DNA from: an uncultured Eubacteriales bacterium
Lineage (GTDB): Bacteria; Bacillota; Clostridia; Lachnospirales; Lachnospiraceae
Assembly: GCA_900314775.1 (NCBI GenBank)
Contig: OMWM01000002.1
Span: 53,372 to 117,371, forward strand
DNA: 64,000 nucleotides
Direction: 5' to 3'
Made by a program: the position numbers and the translations under genes. Below the pieces are notes generated by a model. The model did no database searches, was not told where the DNA came from, and was given only the letters and a program-made list of their open reading frames with translations. Of the stretch, positions 8,071-16,196 are shown piece after piece (position 1 is the stretch's first letter; each line of letters starts with the position of its first letter).

Positions 8071-9480
8071 ATGCAGTTTCCCGAAAAATTTGAGACACGG
8101 ATAAAAACCATGCTGGGCAGCGAATATGAGGCTTTTGCGGCGAGCTTTGATAAACCGTTTCATAATGCGATGCGGGCCAATGTTCTGAAGATTTCAGCGG
8201 ATACGCTTAAAGAGAAGATGCACCTGGATGGTGCCCGCGTGCCGTGGAATCCGAATGGTTTTTATATAGAGGACAAGAAATATTTTACGTCGCACCCTTA
8301 TTATCACGCCGGCCTGTATTATGTGCAGGAGGCAAGCGCCATGCTGCCGGCGGCAGCGGCAGATGCGCAGCCGGGGGAGAAGATACTGGACCTGTGTGCC
8401 GCGCCGGGCGGCAAGAGTACGGCGATGGCGGCGGCGATGCAGGGCAGCGGCATACTGATTTCCAATGATATCAGCCATTCACGGGCCAAAGCGCTGCTGC
8501 GCAATATCGAAGGCGCGGGCGTTACGAATTGTATCGTGATGAGCGAGGACCCGGCAAAGCTTTCACGCCGGCTGCCGGACTATTTTGATAAAATCCTGAT
8601 CGATGCCCCCTGCTCCGGCGAGGGGATGTTCCACAAGGAACCGGCGATGATGACGGCCTGGGAGAAGAGCGGGCCTGCCTTTTACAGCAAGCTGCAGCGC
8701 CAGATCCTTGAAAATGCGGTCGGCATGCTGCGTCCGGGCGGCATACTCATCTACTCAACCTGCACCTTTTCGCCGGACGAGGATGAGCGCTGCATCGCGT
8801 GGCTGCTGGATACGCATCCGGAATTTGAACTGCTGCCGCTGGAAGACGGAGCAGAGAGCCGGTTTGCGATGATCGCGCCGGGAAGACCGGAATGGGCGGA
8901 CGGCCGGGAGGCATTGCGCCTTACCGGGCGCATCTGGCCGCATCTGCTCGAAGGAGAAGGCCATTTTACGGCGCGCCTTCGAAAAAAGGCGGATGCAGCC
9001 GTGCAGGCTGCGCCATCTCACAAAGAAAAGAAGAAAAAGAACACGCCTTCCGCGCATAAAGGCGATCTGGAGCATTTTTATGATTTCCTCGATAAGGCCG
9101 ATATCACGCGTCCCTTTGACCGGAAACGGCTCGTCGTATCCAATGGCTACGTCCGCTATGTCCCGCAGGATGCACCGGACCTGTCCGGCTTGTATACGAT
9201 GCGCTGCGGCTGGTTTCTCGGCGAAATCCGCAAGGGACGCTTCGAGCCGAGCGGCGCTTTTGCGCGCGGACTTGAGGCCGGTGACTGCGGCAAGGTGACA
9301 GAACTGCCGTCTGACAGTCAGGAAGTGCGCAAATACCTGAAGTGTGAGACGCTGCCGTGCGAGAGCAGCCGCAAGGGCTGGCAGCTGGTCACGACGGATG
9401 GCTATGCTCTTGGCTGGGCCAAGGCAGCCGGCGGCATGCTGCGCAACAAATACCCGGCCGGCTGGCGGATCATGTCCTGA
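8071..9480 (+). CDS. RsmF/NOP2-type RNA cytosine-C5 methyltransferase
   Basis: A SAM-dependent RNA m5C methyltransferase of the RsmB/RsmF/NOP2 family. The SAM site LDLCAAPGGKS (about 106-116) is followed by DAPCSGEGMF, with catalytic-site Cys181, and YSTCTF, with nucleophile Cys231. After the catalytic domain comes a lysine-rich linker near 309-325 and a C-terminal extension of about 140 residues resembling the PUA-like tail of YebU/RsmF. Length and tail favour RsmF over RsmB, but the exact rRNA or tRNA target cannot be read from sequence. Confidence 0.88.
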   Translation: MQFPEKFETRIKTMLGSEYEAFAASFDKPFHNAMRANVLKISADTLKEKMHLDGARVPWNPNGFYIEDKKYFTSHPYYHAGLYYVQEASAMLPAAAADAQPGEKILDLCAAPGGKSTAMAAAMQGSGILISNDISHSRAKALLRNIEGAGVTNCIVMSEDPAKLSRRLPDYFDKILIDAPCSGEGMFHKEPAMMTAWEKSGPAFYSKLQRQILENAVGMLRPGGILIYSTCTFSPDEDERCIAWLLDTHPEFELLPLEDGAESRFAMIAPGRPEWADGREALRLTGRIWPHLLEGEGHFTARLRKKADAAVQAAPSHKEKKKKNTPSAHKGDLEHFYDFLDKADITRPFDRKRLVVSNGYVRYVPQDAPDLSGLYTMRCGWFLGEIRKGRFEPSGAFARGLEAGDCGKVTELPSDSQEVRKYLKCETLPCESSRKGWQLVTTDGYALGWAKAAGGMLRNKYPAGWRIMS

Positions 9481-9533
9481 AAAGCGGGATGCATCCGCGT
9501 TGAAAAATAAAACAGAAAGATGAAAAACAGAAA

Positions 9534-10247
9534 ATGAACGATACAGATCTTTTCCTGGACCGGACACAGGCTGTCATATTTGACATGGATGGCACGCTGG
9601 TTGATTCCATGTGGGTATGGGGCCGTGTGGATGAACTCTACATGAAGAGAAAGGGGCTGCCGTTTGACGAGCAGATCGTGCGCGATCTGTCGGGCCTGAG
9701 CATAAAGCAGGACTGCGTGTATTTCCGCGAGAAATACGGCATCACCGACAGCGACGACCAGATGCTCAGCGAATGGAACCAGCTTGCTTACGAGCAGTAC
9801 AGCAGCCATGTGCATCTGAAAGAGGGCGCAAAGCGCTGGCTGGATACGATCCGGGACCGGGAGATACCGATGGCGCTGTGCACGAGCAATTCACGGCTGC
9901 TCGCCGGCACCACCCTGGACAGAAACGGCATACGGCCGTATTTCCGTGAGATTCTCACGGGTGAGGATGTGCGCCGCGGGAAACCGGATCCCTTTATCTA
10001 CCAGGAAGCGGCCCGCCGGCTGGATGCCGACCCGGCACGCTGCGTGGTGTTCGAGGATATTACGGCGGGCATACAGTCCGGCGCCGGTGCCGGCATGCGC
10101 ACCTGTGCGGTCTACGACAGGCAGGCCGAATACCAGACGCCGCAGATCCGGGCGGCGGCGGATTACTATATCCGCTCTTTTAACGATATTTTTGAAAACA
10201 GAACCGAGATACTGAGACATGAGAGAAATAACAGCAGGCACGAATGA
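9534..10247 (+). CDS. HAD-superfamily hydrolase (beta-phosphoglucomutase-like)
   Basis: A haloacid-dehalogenase hydrolase, probably a small-molecule phosphatase or phosphomutase. Motif I is VIFDMDGTLVDS (nucleophile Asp17, acid-base Asp19), motif II is ALCTSNS, motif III is the lysine of RRGKPDP and motif IV is VVFEDITAGIQSG. A helical cap lies between motifs I and II, as in the beta-phosphoglucomutase subgroup. The substrate is not predictable. Its 3' end overlaps the next gene by 29 bases. Confidence 0.88.
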   Translation: MNDTDLFLDRTQAVIFDMDGTLVDSMWVWGRVDELYMKRKGLPFDEQIVRDLSGLSIKQDCVYFREKYGITDSDDQMLSEWNQLAYEQYSSHVHLKEGAKRWLDTIRDREIPMALCTSNSRLLAGTTLDRNGIRPYFREILTGEDVRRGKPDPFIYQEAARRLDADPARCVVFEDITAGIQSGAGAGMRTCAVYDRQAEYQTPQIRAAADYYIRSFNDIFENRTEILRHERNNSRHE

Positions 10248-11244
10248 AGCCGGCATGCGGCTTGACCATTTTGCCGGAAAATACCTGAACCAGGCGCCGT
10301 CAGGCTTTATCTACAAAATGCTGCGCAAGAAAAATATAACGCTGAATGAGCATAAGGCATCCGGCAGCGAGAAGCTCGTACCGGGCGACCGCGTGCGGTT
10401 CTGGCTGTCTGAGGAGACGATTGAAAAGTTCCGTAAGGAACCGGAATTCAGCACCGCAGCGAAGAAGGTCCGCGAACCGGAGATTGTCTATGAGGACGAA
10501 GATATTCTGGTGATGAACAAGCCGGCCGGCGTACTTTCGCAGAAGGCCAGGCCGGAAGATATTTCTATTAACGAGATGATGATTGCCTGGCTGTTGGATT
10601 CCGGACGGCTTACGAAAGAGCAGCTGGAGATTTTCCGCCCGTCTGTCTGCAACCGGCTCGACCGCAATACGAGCGGGCTGATCACGGCGGGATGCAGCAT
10701 CGACGGCCTGCGGTATCTGACCGGCGCCTTCCGCGGCAGGACGATTCACAAATATTATTACTGCCTTGTCCGCGGCACCATCGATTCACCTGAAACAATC
10801 CGCGGGTATCTTGTCCGGGACAGGGCGGCCAACAAAGTGACGGTCACGAAGACCGCACCGCACAATTCCGCTTATATCGAAACGGCCTATACGCCGCTTG
10901 GAAGCGGCAAAGGATATACCTTTCTGCAGGTGCTGCTCGTGACCGGGCGGACGCATCAGATCCGCGCCCATCTTGCCGGCATCGGCCATCCGATTGTCGG
11001 GGACATCAAATACGGAGACGGGAATGTCAATGACCTGTTTAGGCAGCGCTGCCACGTGCGGCGCCAGCTTCTGCATGCAGGACTGCTTTGCATGCCGGAG
11101 GAGGCCGAAGGCAGCCGCTTTGCCCATCTGTCAGGGCGGCATTTTACGGCGCCGCTTCCCCGCGACATGGAACGCGCACTCGGTTTCTGCGGTATTGCCT
11201 GGGACCCGAAGACAGTATACAATAATCAGGTGGGGGATCGGTAA
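10219..11244 (+). CDS. RluA-family pseudouridine synthase with S4 domain
   Basis: An enzyme that isomerises uridine to pseudouridine in rRNA. Residues 1-65 form an S4-like RNA-binding domain (IYKMLRKKNITLNEHKA, LVPGDRVRFWL), followed by the catalytic domain with DILVMNKPAGVLSQ and NRLDRNTSGL. Asp148 is the catalytic aspartate (HRLD is replaced here by NRLD). GRTHQIRAHL is also present. It resembles RluC more than RluD; a second family member (RluD type) lies at 52431. Both were probably acquired vertically. Confidence 0.92.
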   Translation: MREITAGTNEAGMRLDHFAGKYLNQAPSGFIYKMLRKKNITLNEHKASGSEKLVPGDRVRFWLSEETIEKFRKEPEFSTAAKKVREPEIVYEDEDILVMNKPAGVLSQKARPEDISINEMMIAWLLDSGRLTKEQLEIFRPSVCNRLDRNTSGLITAGCSIDGLRYLTGAFRGRTIHKYYYCLVRGTIDSPETIRGYLVRDRAANKVTVTKTAPHNSAYIETAYTPLGSGKGYTFLQVLLVTGRTHQIRAHLAGIGHPIVGDIKYGDGNVNDLFRQRCHVRRQLLHAGLLCMPEEAEGSRFAHLSGRHFTAPLPRDMERALGFCGIAWDPKTVYNNQVGDR

Positions 11245-11772
11245 ATGGCAACGTGGAATTCACGCGGTCTGCGCGGGTCGCTGCTGGAAGAGATGGTCAA
11301 CAGGACAGTGCACAGGTACCGCGATCAGAAACTGGCCCTGATTCAGAAGATACCGACGCCGATTACGCCGGTGCGGATGGACCCGGAGACGCGGCATATC
11401 ACGCTCGCGTATTTTGAGCAGCGCAGCACGGTCGATTATATCGGCGTGGTGCAGGGCATTCCGGTCTGCTTCGACGCCAAGGAATGCCAGACGGAGAAAT
11501 TTCCGATTCAGAATATCCATGAACATCAGGTCGTTTTCATGCGCGACTTTGAGCAGCAGGACGGCATCGCCTTTCTGCTGCTGTATTTCAAGAATGCAAA
11601 CCGTTTCTTCTATCTGCCCTATGCGCAGATGGTGACTTTCTGGAACAGGTCCAAAACGGGGCATCACAAATATTTCCGCATGGACGAACTTGACCCCGCT
11701 TACGAGATCAGGTGCAGCGGCTATATGCTGCATTTCCTCGAACCGCTCCAGCGGGATATCATGAGCCGGTAG
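11245..11772 (+). CDS. recU: Holliday junction resolvase RecU
   Basis: RecU is the Firmicute Holliday-junction resolvase used in recombination and chromosome segregation. Family marks are NSRGLRGSLLEEMVN at the N-terminus, STVDYIGVVQGIPVCFDAKE (Asp64 and the DAKE box at 77-80 form the nuclease centre) and the basic FWNRSKTGHHKYFRMDEL. The length of 175 residues is slightly short but complete. In many Firmicutes recU is paired with a class A penicillin-binding protein. Here it directly follows the pseudouridine synthase gene instead. Confidence 0.93.
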   Translation: MATWNSRGLRGSLLEEMVNRTVHRYRDQKLALIQKIPTPITPVRMDPETRHITLAYFEQRSTVDYIGVVQGIPVCFDAKECQTEKFPIQNIHEHQVVFMRDFEQQDGIAFLLLYFKNANRFFYLPYAQMVTFWNRSKTGHHKYFRMDELDPAYEIRCSGYMLHFLEPLQRDIMSR

Positions 11773-11777
11773 GCGGC

Positions 11778-11806
11778 TTGACATATATGGATAAAAACCA
11801 TATAAT
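11778..11806 (+). promoter_or_regulatory. Consensus promoter of the his operon with internal dyad
   Basis: TTGACA (11778-11783), a 17-base spacer and TATAAT (11801-11806) match the sigma-A consensus exactly. Within it, TATATGG (11784-11790) and CCATATA (11798-11804) form a perfect 7-7-7 inverted repeat covering the spacer and part of the -10 box. This is where a repressor would block polymerase. A second dyad, TGCTA/TAGCA, lies at 11816-11831 near the expected start site. Confidence 0.8.
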
Positions 11807-11859
11807 AATTTCACATGCTATCACTTTAGCAGATTAAAGCAAACGGAAAGGGCATCCTA

Positions 11860-13101
11860 ATGAATATTTTATTACATACACCGGACGGTGTACGCGACAC
11901 ATACGGCGAAGAATGCATGAGCAAGAAACTGCTGGCAGACAGGCTGACCGATGTGCTGCATCTTTACGGCTATCAGGACATCGAGACGCCGACCTTCGAG
12001 TTTTACGAGATTTTCAGTGATGAGCGCGGCACGGTTCCGGCGAGAAATATGTACAGATTCATCGACCGGGACGGCAGTACGCTGGTGCTGCGGCCGGATA
12101 TCACACCGTCAATCGCACGTGCGGTGGCCAAGTATTACGGGGATGAGGAAATTCCGCTCCGTTTTGCTTACTGCGGCAATGTATTTGTGAACAACCCGAC
12201 GCTGCAGGGCAAGCTCAAGGAGACGACCCAGATCGGCGCGGAGCTGATCGGCAATACGGACGTCGAAGGCGATGCGGAGATGATAGCGCTTTCGATCAAT
12301 CTTCTCAAAGAAGCCGGCCTTTCGGAGTTCCAGATCGATGTCGGCCACGTTGGCTATTTCAACACCATCGCGAAGGAAGCCGGTATCGAGGGCGAGGCGC
12401 TGGACAATCTGCGCAGTCTGATCGAGAACAAGAATTCATTCGGAGCGGAGTCGCTCCTGGAGACGCTCCATGTACCGCAGGAGCAGGCAGAGATACTGGC
12501 CGCACTGCCGGAGCTTTTCGGCGATGACAACACGATTGAACGGGCCAGAGCCATGACGAAGAGCCCGCAGGCGCTTGCCGTGCTGGATTACCTCGAGAAG
12601 ATTTACAATGCCGTCTGCGAATACGGTTTTGAGAAATATGTCACGATCGATCTGGGCATGCTCAGCGAGTACGATTACTATACCGGCATCATTTTCCGCG
12701 GATATACGTACGGGACGGGCGATGCGCTTGTCAAGGGAGGCCGCTACGACAGACTGATCGGTCAGTTCGGTGCGCCGAAGGCCAGTGTCGGTTTTGCGGC
12801 GGTGCTGGACGAGCTGATCCTGGCACTGAGCAGGCAGCACATCGCGCTGCCGGAGGGACCGCGCTTTTCGATGGTGCTCTATGAGCCGCCGTACAGAGAG
12901 CAGGCCGTGAAGACGGCCAATTCGCTGCGGGAGATCCGCCGGCCGGTCAGCATGTTAAAGCGCGAGCCGGACAGGACGATCAGCGATTATATTGAATACG
13001 GCAGTCGGTTCCATATGGAGAGCATTCTCTATATTGATGAAGACTTGGAACTGACGAAGATAGACATACTTGACGGCAGCAGGAAAAAAATGCCATTATA
13101 A
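11860..13101 (+). CDS. hisZ: ATP phosphoribosyltransferase regulatory subunit HisZ
   Basis: HisZ is a catalytically inactive histidyl-tRNA-synthetase paralogue that forms a hetero-octamer with short HisG and confers feedback control by histidine. Class II motifs remain ([29 protein letters not shown]), with the HisS-like [14 protein letters not shown] and [12 protein letters not shown]. The C-terminal anticodon-binding domain is absent or reduced, as expected for HisZ (413 residues). It is the first gene of the his operon. Presence together with a 213-residue HisG confirms the short-form ATP-PRT system. Confidence 0.96.
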   Translation: MNILLHTPDGVRDTYGEECMSKKLLADRLTDVLHLYGYQDIETPTFEFYEIFSDERGTVPARNMYRFIDRDGSTLVLRPDITPSIARAVAKYYGDEEIPLRFAYCGNVFVNNPTLQGKLKETTQIGAELIGNTDVEGDAEMIALSINLLKEAGLSEFQIDVGHVGYFNTIAKEAGIEGEALDNLRSLIENKNSFGAESLLETLHVPQEQAEILAALPELFGDDNTIERARAMTKSPQALAVLDYLEKIYNAVCEYGFEKYVTIDLGMLSEYDYYTGIIFRGYTYGTGDALVKGGRYDRLIGQFGAPKASVGFAAVLDELILALSRQHIALPEGPRFSMVLYEPPYREQAVKTANSLREIRRPVSMLKREPDRTISDYIEYGSRFHMESILYIDEDLELTKIDILDGSRKKMPL

Positions 13102-13115
13102 ACGGGGAGTTCGCC

Positions 13116-13757
13116 ATGAGATATCTGAAATTTGCCCTTGCCAAGGGCAGACTTGCGAATAAGTTACTGGATCTGTTTGAGAACATCGGCATTACGATGG
13201 ATGAGATGCGGGATCCGGATACGAGAAAACTGATTTTTACCAATGAGGAACTTGGCATCGAGATGTTCCTTGCCAAGGCCAGCGATGTGCCGACCTACGT
13301 CGAATACGGCGCGGCGGATATCGGTGTCGTCGGCAAGGATACCTTGCTGGAAGCCGGCAGGAAACTCTATGAGGTCCTGGATCTGGGCTTCGGCAAGTGC
13401 CGCATGTGTGTCTGCGGACCGGCTGAGGCAGCGGAGCTGCTCGAGCACGGCCGCCTGATCCGTGTGGCTTCCAAATATCCGGAAATTGCCCGTGATTATT
13501 TTTACAACCGCCGCCACCAGACGGTGGAGATCATCAAGCTGAACGGTTCCGTGGAACTGGCGCCGATTGTCGGCCTGTCCGAAGTGATCGTCGATATCGT
13601 GGAGACCGGTACGACGCTGCGGGAGAACGGCCTGACCGTTCTGGATGAGATCTGCCCGCTGTCGGCGCGCATGGTGGTCAATCCGGTCAGCATGAAGATG
13701 GAAAATGCGAGAATCCGGGAACTGATCCGCAGAATCAGAGAGCAGCTTCCGCAGTAA
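13116..13757 (+). CDS. hisG: ATP phosphoribosyltransferase, short catalytic subunit HisG
   Basis: HisG condenses ATP and PRPP in the first step of histidine biosynthesis. The 213-residue protein is the short form that lacks the C-terminal histidine-binding domain and needs HisZ. Signature: [21 protein letters not shown], the substrate loop [23 protein letters not shown], and the PRPP-binding loop [14 protein letters not shown]. It lies 14 bases after hisZ. Confidence 0.97.
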   Translation: MRYLKFALAKGRLANKLLDLFENIGITMDEMRDPDTRKLIFTNEELGIEMFLAKASDVPTYVEYGAADIGVVGKDTLLEAGRKLYEVLDLGFGKCRMCVCGPAEAAELLEHGRLIRVASKYPEIARDYFYNRRHQTVEIIKLNGSVELAPIVGLSEVIVDIVETGTTLRENGLTVLDEICPLSARMVVNPVSMKMENARIRELIRRIREQLPQ

Positions 13758-13800
13758 AGCGTAAATCATATCTGTAATTTATATAGAGAGGACAGCAGCC

Positions 13801-15099
13801 ATGAAAATCACAAAAGTCACACCGGAGTCGGTCAGCAGCCTTATGAAGGATCTTCTGAAGAGAAACCCGAACCAGTACACCTCGTATTCCGAGACCGTAC
13901 AGGGTATTCTGAATGAAGTGAGACAGGGCGGCGACAAGGCTCTTTTTGAAATTACCAGAAAGTTCGACAAGGCGGATATCAACGCGGATAACATCCGCGT
14001 GACGAAGGAAGAGATCGAGCAGGCCTATGCGGACACGGATCCTGCCCTGATCAAAGTGATCCGCAAAGCCATCGTGAATATCCGTGCCTTCCATGAGAAA
14101 CAGAAGAAGAATACCTGGATTGACACGACACCGAACGGAACGATTCTCGGACAGCGCATCACACCGCTGGCCACCGTCGGTGTATACGTGCCGGGCGGCA
14201 AGGCAGCTTATCCGTCTTCCGTCCTGATGAATATCATTCCGGCCAAAGTGGCCGGCGTTTCCCGGATTATTATGACGACACCGCCGAAGGCAGACGGCAG
14301 CGTCAACAAGGGAACGCTGGTTGCCGCCAACGAGGCGGGCGCCGATGTCATCTACAAGGTCGGCGGCGCGCAGGCGATTGCCGCGATGGCCTACGGCACC
14401 GAGAGCATTCCGAAGGTGGACAAGATCGTCGGCCCCGGCAATATTTATGTGGCGCTGGCGAAGAAAGCCGTATACGGCAACGTCAGCATCGATTCGGTGG
14501 CCGGTCCGAGCGAGATCATGGTGATCGCCGATGAGACGGCCAATCCGCGCTATGTCGCGGCGGATCTCCTTTCACAGGCTGAACATGATGAGCTGGCCTG
14601 CGCGACGCTGGTGACGACGAGCGAGACGCTGGCTGATAAGGTCAACGAGGAGATCGACGGTTTCCTGAAGACGCTTTCAAGACGCGAGATTATTCAGAAG
14701 TCGCTCGACAATTACGGACACATCCTGCTGGCACAGGATATCGACGAGACCGTCGATATCGTCAACGAGATCGCACCGGAACATCTGGAGATTGTGACGG
14801 CCAATCCGTTTGAGACCATGACGAAGGTCAGAAATGCGGGCGCCATTTTCATGGGCGAATACAGCTCGGAGCCGCTCGGCGACTATTTCGCCGGCCCGAA
14901 CCACATCCTGCCGACAAACGGCACGGCCAAATTCTTCTCGCCGCTCGGTGTGGATGATTTCGTAAAGCGCTCCAGCCTGATCTATTATTCCAGAGAAGCG
15001 CTGGAACCGGTCGCAGAGGATATCGAGACATTTGCCGAGGCGGAAGGCCTCACGGCACATGCCAATTCGATCAGAGTCAGATTTGAGGATAAGAAATGA
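13801..15099 (+). CDS. hisD: Histidinol dehydrogenase HisD
   Basis: HisD is the zinc enzyme that oxidises L-histidinol to L-histidine in two NAD-dependent steps. The 432-residue length is standard. Visible: PGGKAAYPSSVLMN, KVGGAQAIAAMAYGTESIP, VDKIVGPGNIYV, the family signature around SIDSVAGPSEIMVIADETANP, SQAEHDELACATLVT with the catalytic Glu-His pair, and GPNHILPT. It overlaps hisB by four bases. Confidence 0.97.
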   Translation: MKITKVTPESVSSLMKDLLKRNPNQYTSYSETVQGILNEVRQGGDKALFEITRKFDKADINADNIRVTKEEIEQAYADTDPALIKVIRKAIVNIRAFHEKQKKNTWIDTTPNGTILGQRITPLATVGVYVPGGKAAYPSSVLMNIIPAKVAGVSRIIMTTPPKADGSVNKGTLVAANEAGADVIYKVGGAQAIAAMAYGTESIPKVDKIVGPGNIYVALAKKAVYGNVSIDSVAGPSEIMVIADETANPRYVAADLLSQAEHDELACATLVTTSETLADKVNEEIDGFLKTLSRREIIQKSLDNYGHILLAQDIDETVDIVNEIAPEHLEIVTANPFETMTKVRNAGAIFMGEYSSEPLGDYFAGPNHILPTNGTAKFFSPLGVDDFVKRSSLIYYSREALEPVAEDIETFAEAEGLTAHANSIRVRFEDKK

Positions 15100-15683
15100 G
15101 CAGAACAGCGACAGTCAGCCGGAAGACCGGCGAGACCGATATCACGGTGACGATCAATCTCGATGGCAGCGGCAGGGCGCAGGTCAATACGGGCATCGGC
15201 TTTTTCGACCACATGTTAAACAGCTTTGCCCGCCATGGTTTATTTGACCTGACCGTCACGGCGGACGGCGATCTGGAAGTAGATTGCCATCACACGATAG
15301 AAGACACCGGCATTGTGCTCGGTGAGGCGATTAAGGAAGCACTCGGCGATAAGGCAGGCATCCGTCGTTTCGGCTATTTCCTGCTGCCAATGGACGAGGC
15401 ACTTGTTTTGTGCGCGGTCGACCTTTCCGGGCGCCCGTATCTTGTCATGGATGCGCAGTTTGCCGGGGAGCGGGTCGGCGGCTTTGACACGCAGATGGTG
15501 CATGAATTTTTCTATGCGGTCAGCTACAGCTGCGGCATGAACCTGCATCTGCGCGAGCTGTCCGGCAGCAACGATCACCATGTGATCGAGGCGATGTTCA
15601 AGGCGTTTGCCAAGTCGCTTGACCAGGCGGTTTCCTATGATGAGCGCATCAATGGCGTATTTTCGACAAAGGGGTCTTTGTGA
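15096..15683 (+). CDS. hisB: Imidazoleglycerol-phosphate dehydratase HisB
   Basis: HisB removes water from imidazoleglycerol phosphate using a di-manganese centre. The protein has the two-fold repeat with histidine clusters: HHTIEDTGIVLGEA and SNDHHVIEAMFKAFAKSLD, plus GIGFFDHMLNSFARHG. At 195 residues it is the monofunctional form, without the histidinol-phosphatase domain of enterobacterial HisB. The ATG overlaps the hisD stop (ATGA). Confidence 0.97.
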   Translation: MSRTATVSRKTGETDITVTINLDGSGRAQVNTGIGFFDHMLNSFARHGLFDLTVTADGDLEVDCHHTIEDTGIVLGEAIKEALGDKAGIRRFGYFLLPMDEALVLCAVDLSGRPYLVMDAQFAGERVGGFDTQMVHEFFYAVSYSCGMNLHLRELSGSNDHHVIEAMFKAFAKSLDQAVSYDERINGVFSTKGSL

Positions 15684-15684
15684 G

Positions 15685-16086
15685 ATGAAAATCATGACAT
15701 CCAACGAGGAATACAACAAACTGATATCGCCGCTGAAGGCATATAAGCAGTTTTCCGAATTCAAGACCGATGCGGCGGGGCTGGTCCCGGTTGTTGTGCA
15801 GGATGAAGAAAACGGACAGGTGCTGATGGTGGCCTATATGAACGAACAGGCGTATAACCAGACGGTGCAGGAAGGCGTGATGACCTACTGGAGCCGGAGC
15901 CGGAGCGAACTCTGGCGCAAGGGCGATACGAGCGGCCATTATCAGATCGTCTGCTCGCTGGAGATCGACTGCGACAGCGACACGATACTGGCGAAGGTAA
16001 AACAGGTCGGTGCAGCCTGCCACACAGGGCACCGGAGCTGTTTCTTCACAGCGCTGGCCAAAAATCCGAAGTACGGGAAGAACTGA
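15685..16086 (+). CDS. hisI: Phosphoribosyl-AMP cyclohydrolase HisI
   Basis: HisI opens the adenine ring of phosphoribosyl-AMP. The core shows VLMVAYMNEQAYNQTV, TYWSRSRSELWRKGDTSGH, the metal-binding aspartates of EIDCDSDTILAKV and the zinc cysteines of ACHTGHRSCF. ATG 15685 is one base after the hisB stop, preceded by a purine-rich GGGG stretch. About 30 residues precede the usual core, slightly longer than the minimal enzyme. There is no HisE fusion. hisA, hisF, hisH, hisC and hisE are not in this window. Confidence 0.95.
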   Translation: MKIMTSNEEYNKLISPLKAYKQFSEFKTDAAGLVPVVVQDEENGQVLMVAYMNEQAYNQTVQEGVMTYWSRSRSELWRKGDTSGHYQIVCSLEIDCDSDTILAKVKQVGAACHTGHRSCFFTALAKNPKYGKN

Positions 16087-16099
16087 GTAAAGTAATTGT

Positions 16100-16128
16100 T
16101 TGACAAAGATATTCAATCAACCTATAAT
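16100..16128 (+). promoter_or_regulatory. Consensus promoter of alaS
   Basis: TTGACA (16100-16105), 17 bases, TATAAT (16123-16128): an exact sigma-A match, starting 14 bases after the hisI stop. The expected start site falls at about 16134-16136, inside the left arm of the hairpin described next. Confidence 0.85.
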
Positions 16129-16131
16129 AAA

Positions 16132-16172
16132 AAATTGGTAGACTGACGTTTGCCAATTTTTTTATTTTTTCA
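16132..16172 (+). terminator. Terminator-like hairpin at the alaS transcription start
   Basis: AAATTGGTA (16132-16140) pairs with TGCCAATTT (16151-16159), with one G-T pair. The tract after it is almost pure T (about 12 Ts with one A). It looks like an intrinsic terminator for the his operon, but it sits downstream of the alaS promoter and begins at its start site. It could also attenuate or stabilise the alaS message. Confidence 0.7.
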
Positions 16173-16196
16173 ATTTATAGCATCGGAGGCATCGAT

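Noticed and set aside
11772..11859. T-box leader for his genes
   Set aside because: The leader is too short and no conserved T-box antiterminator sequence is present.
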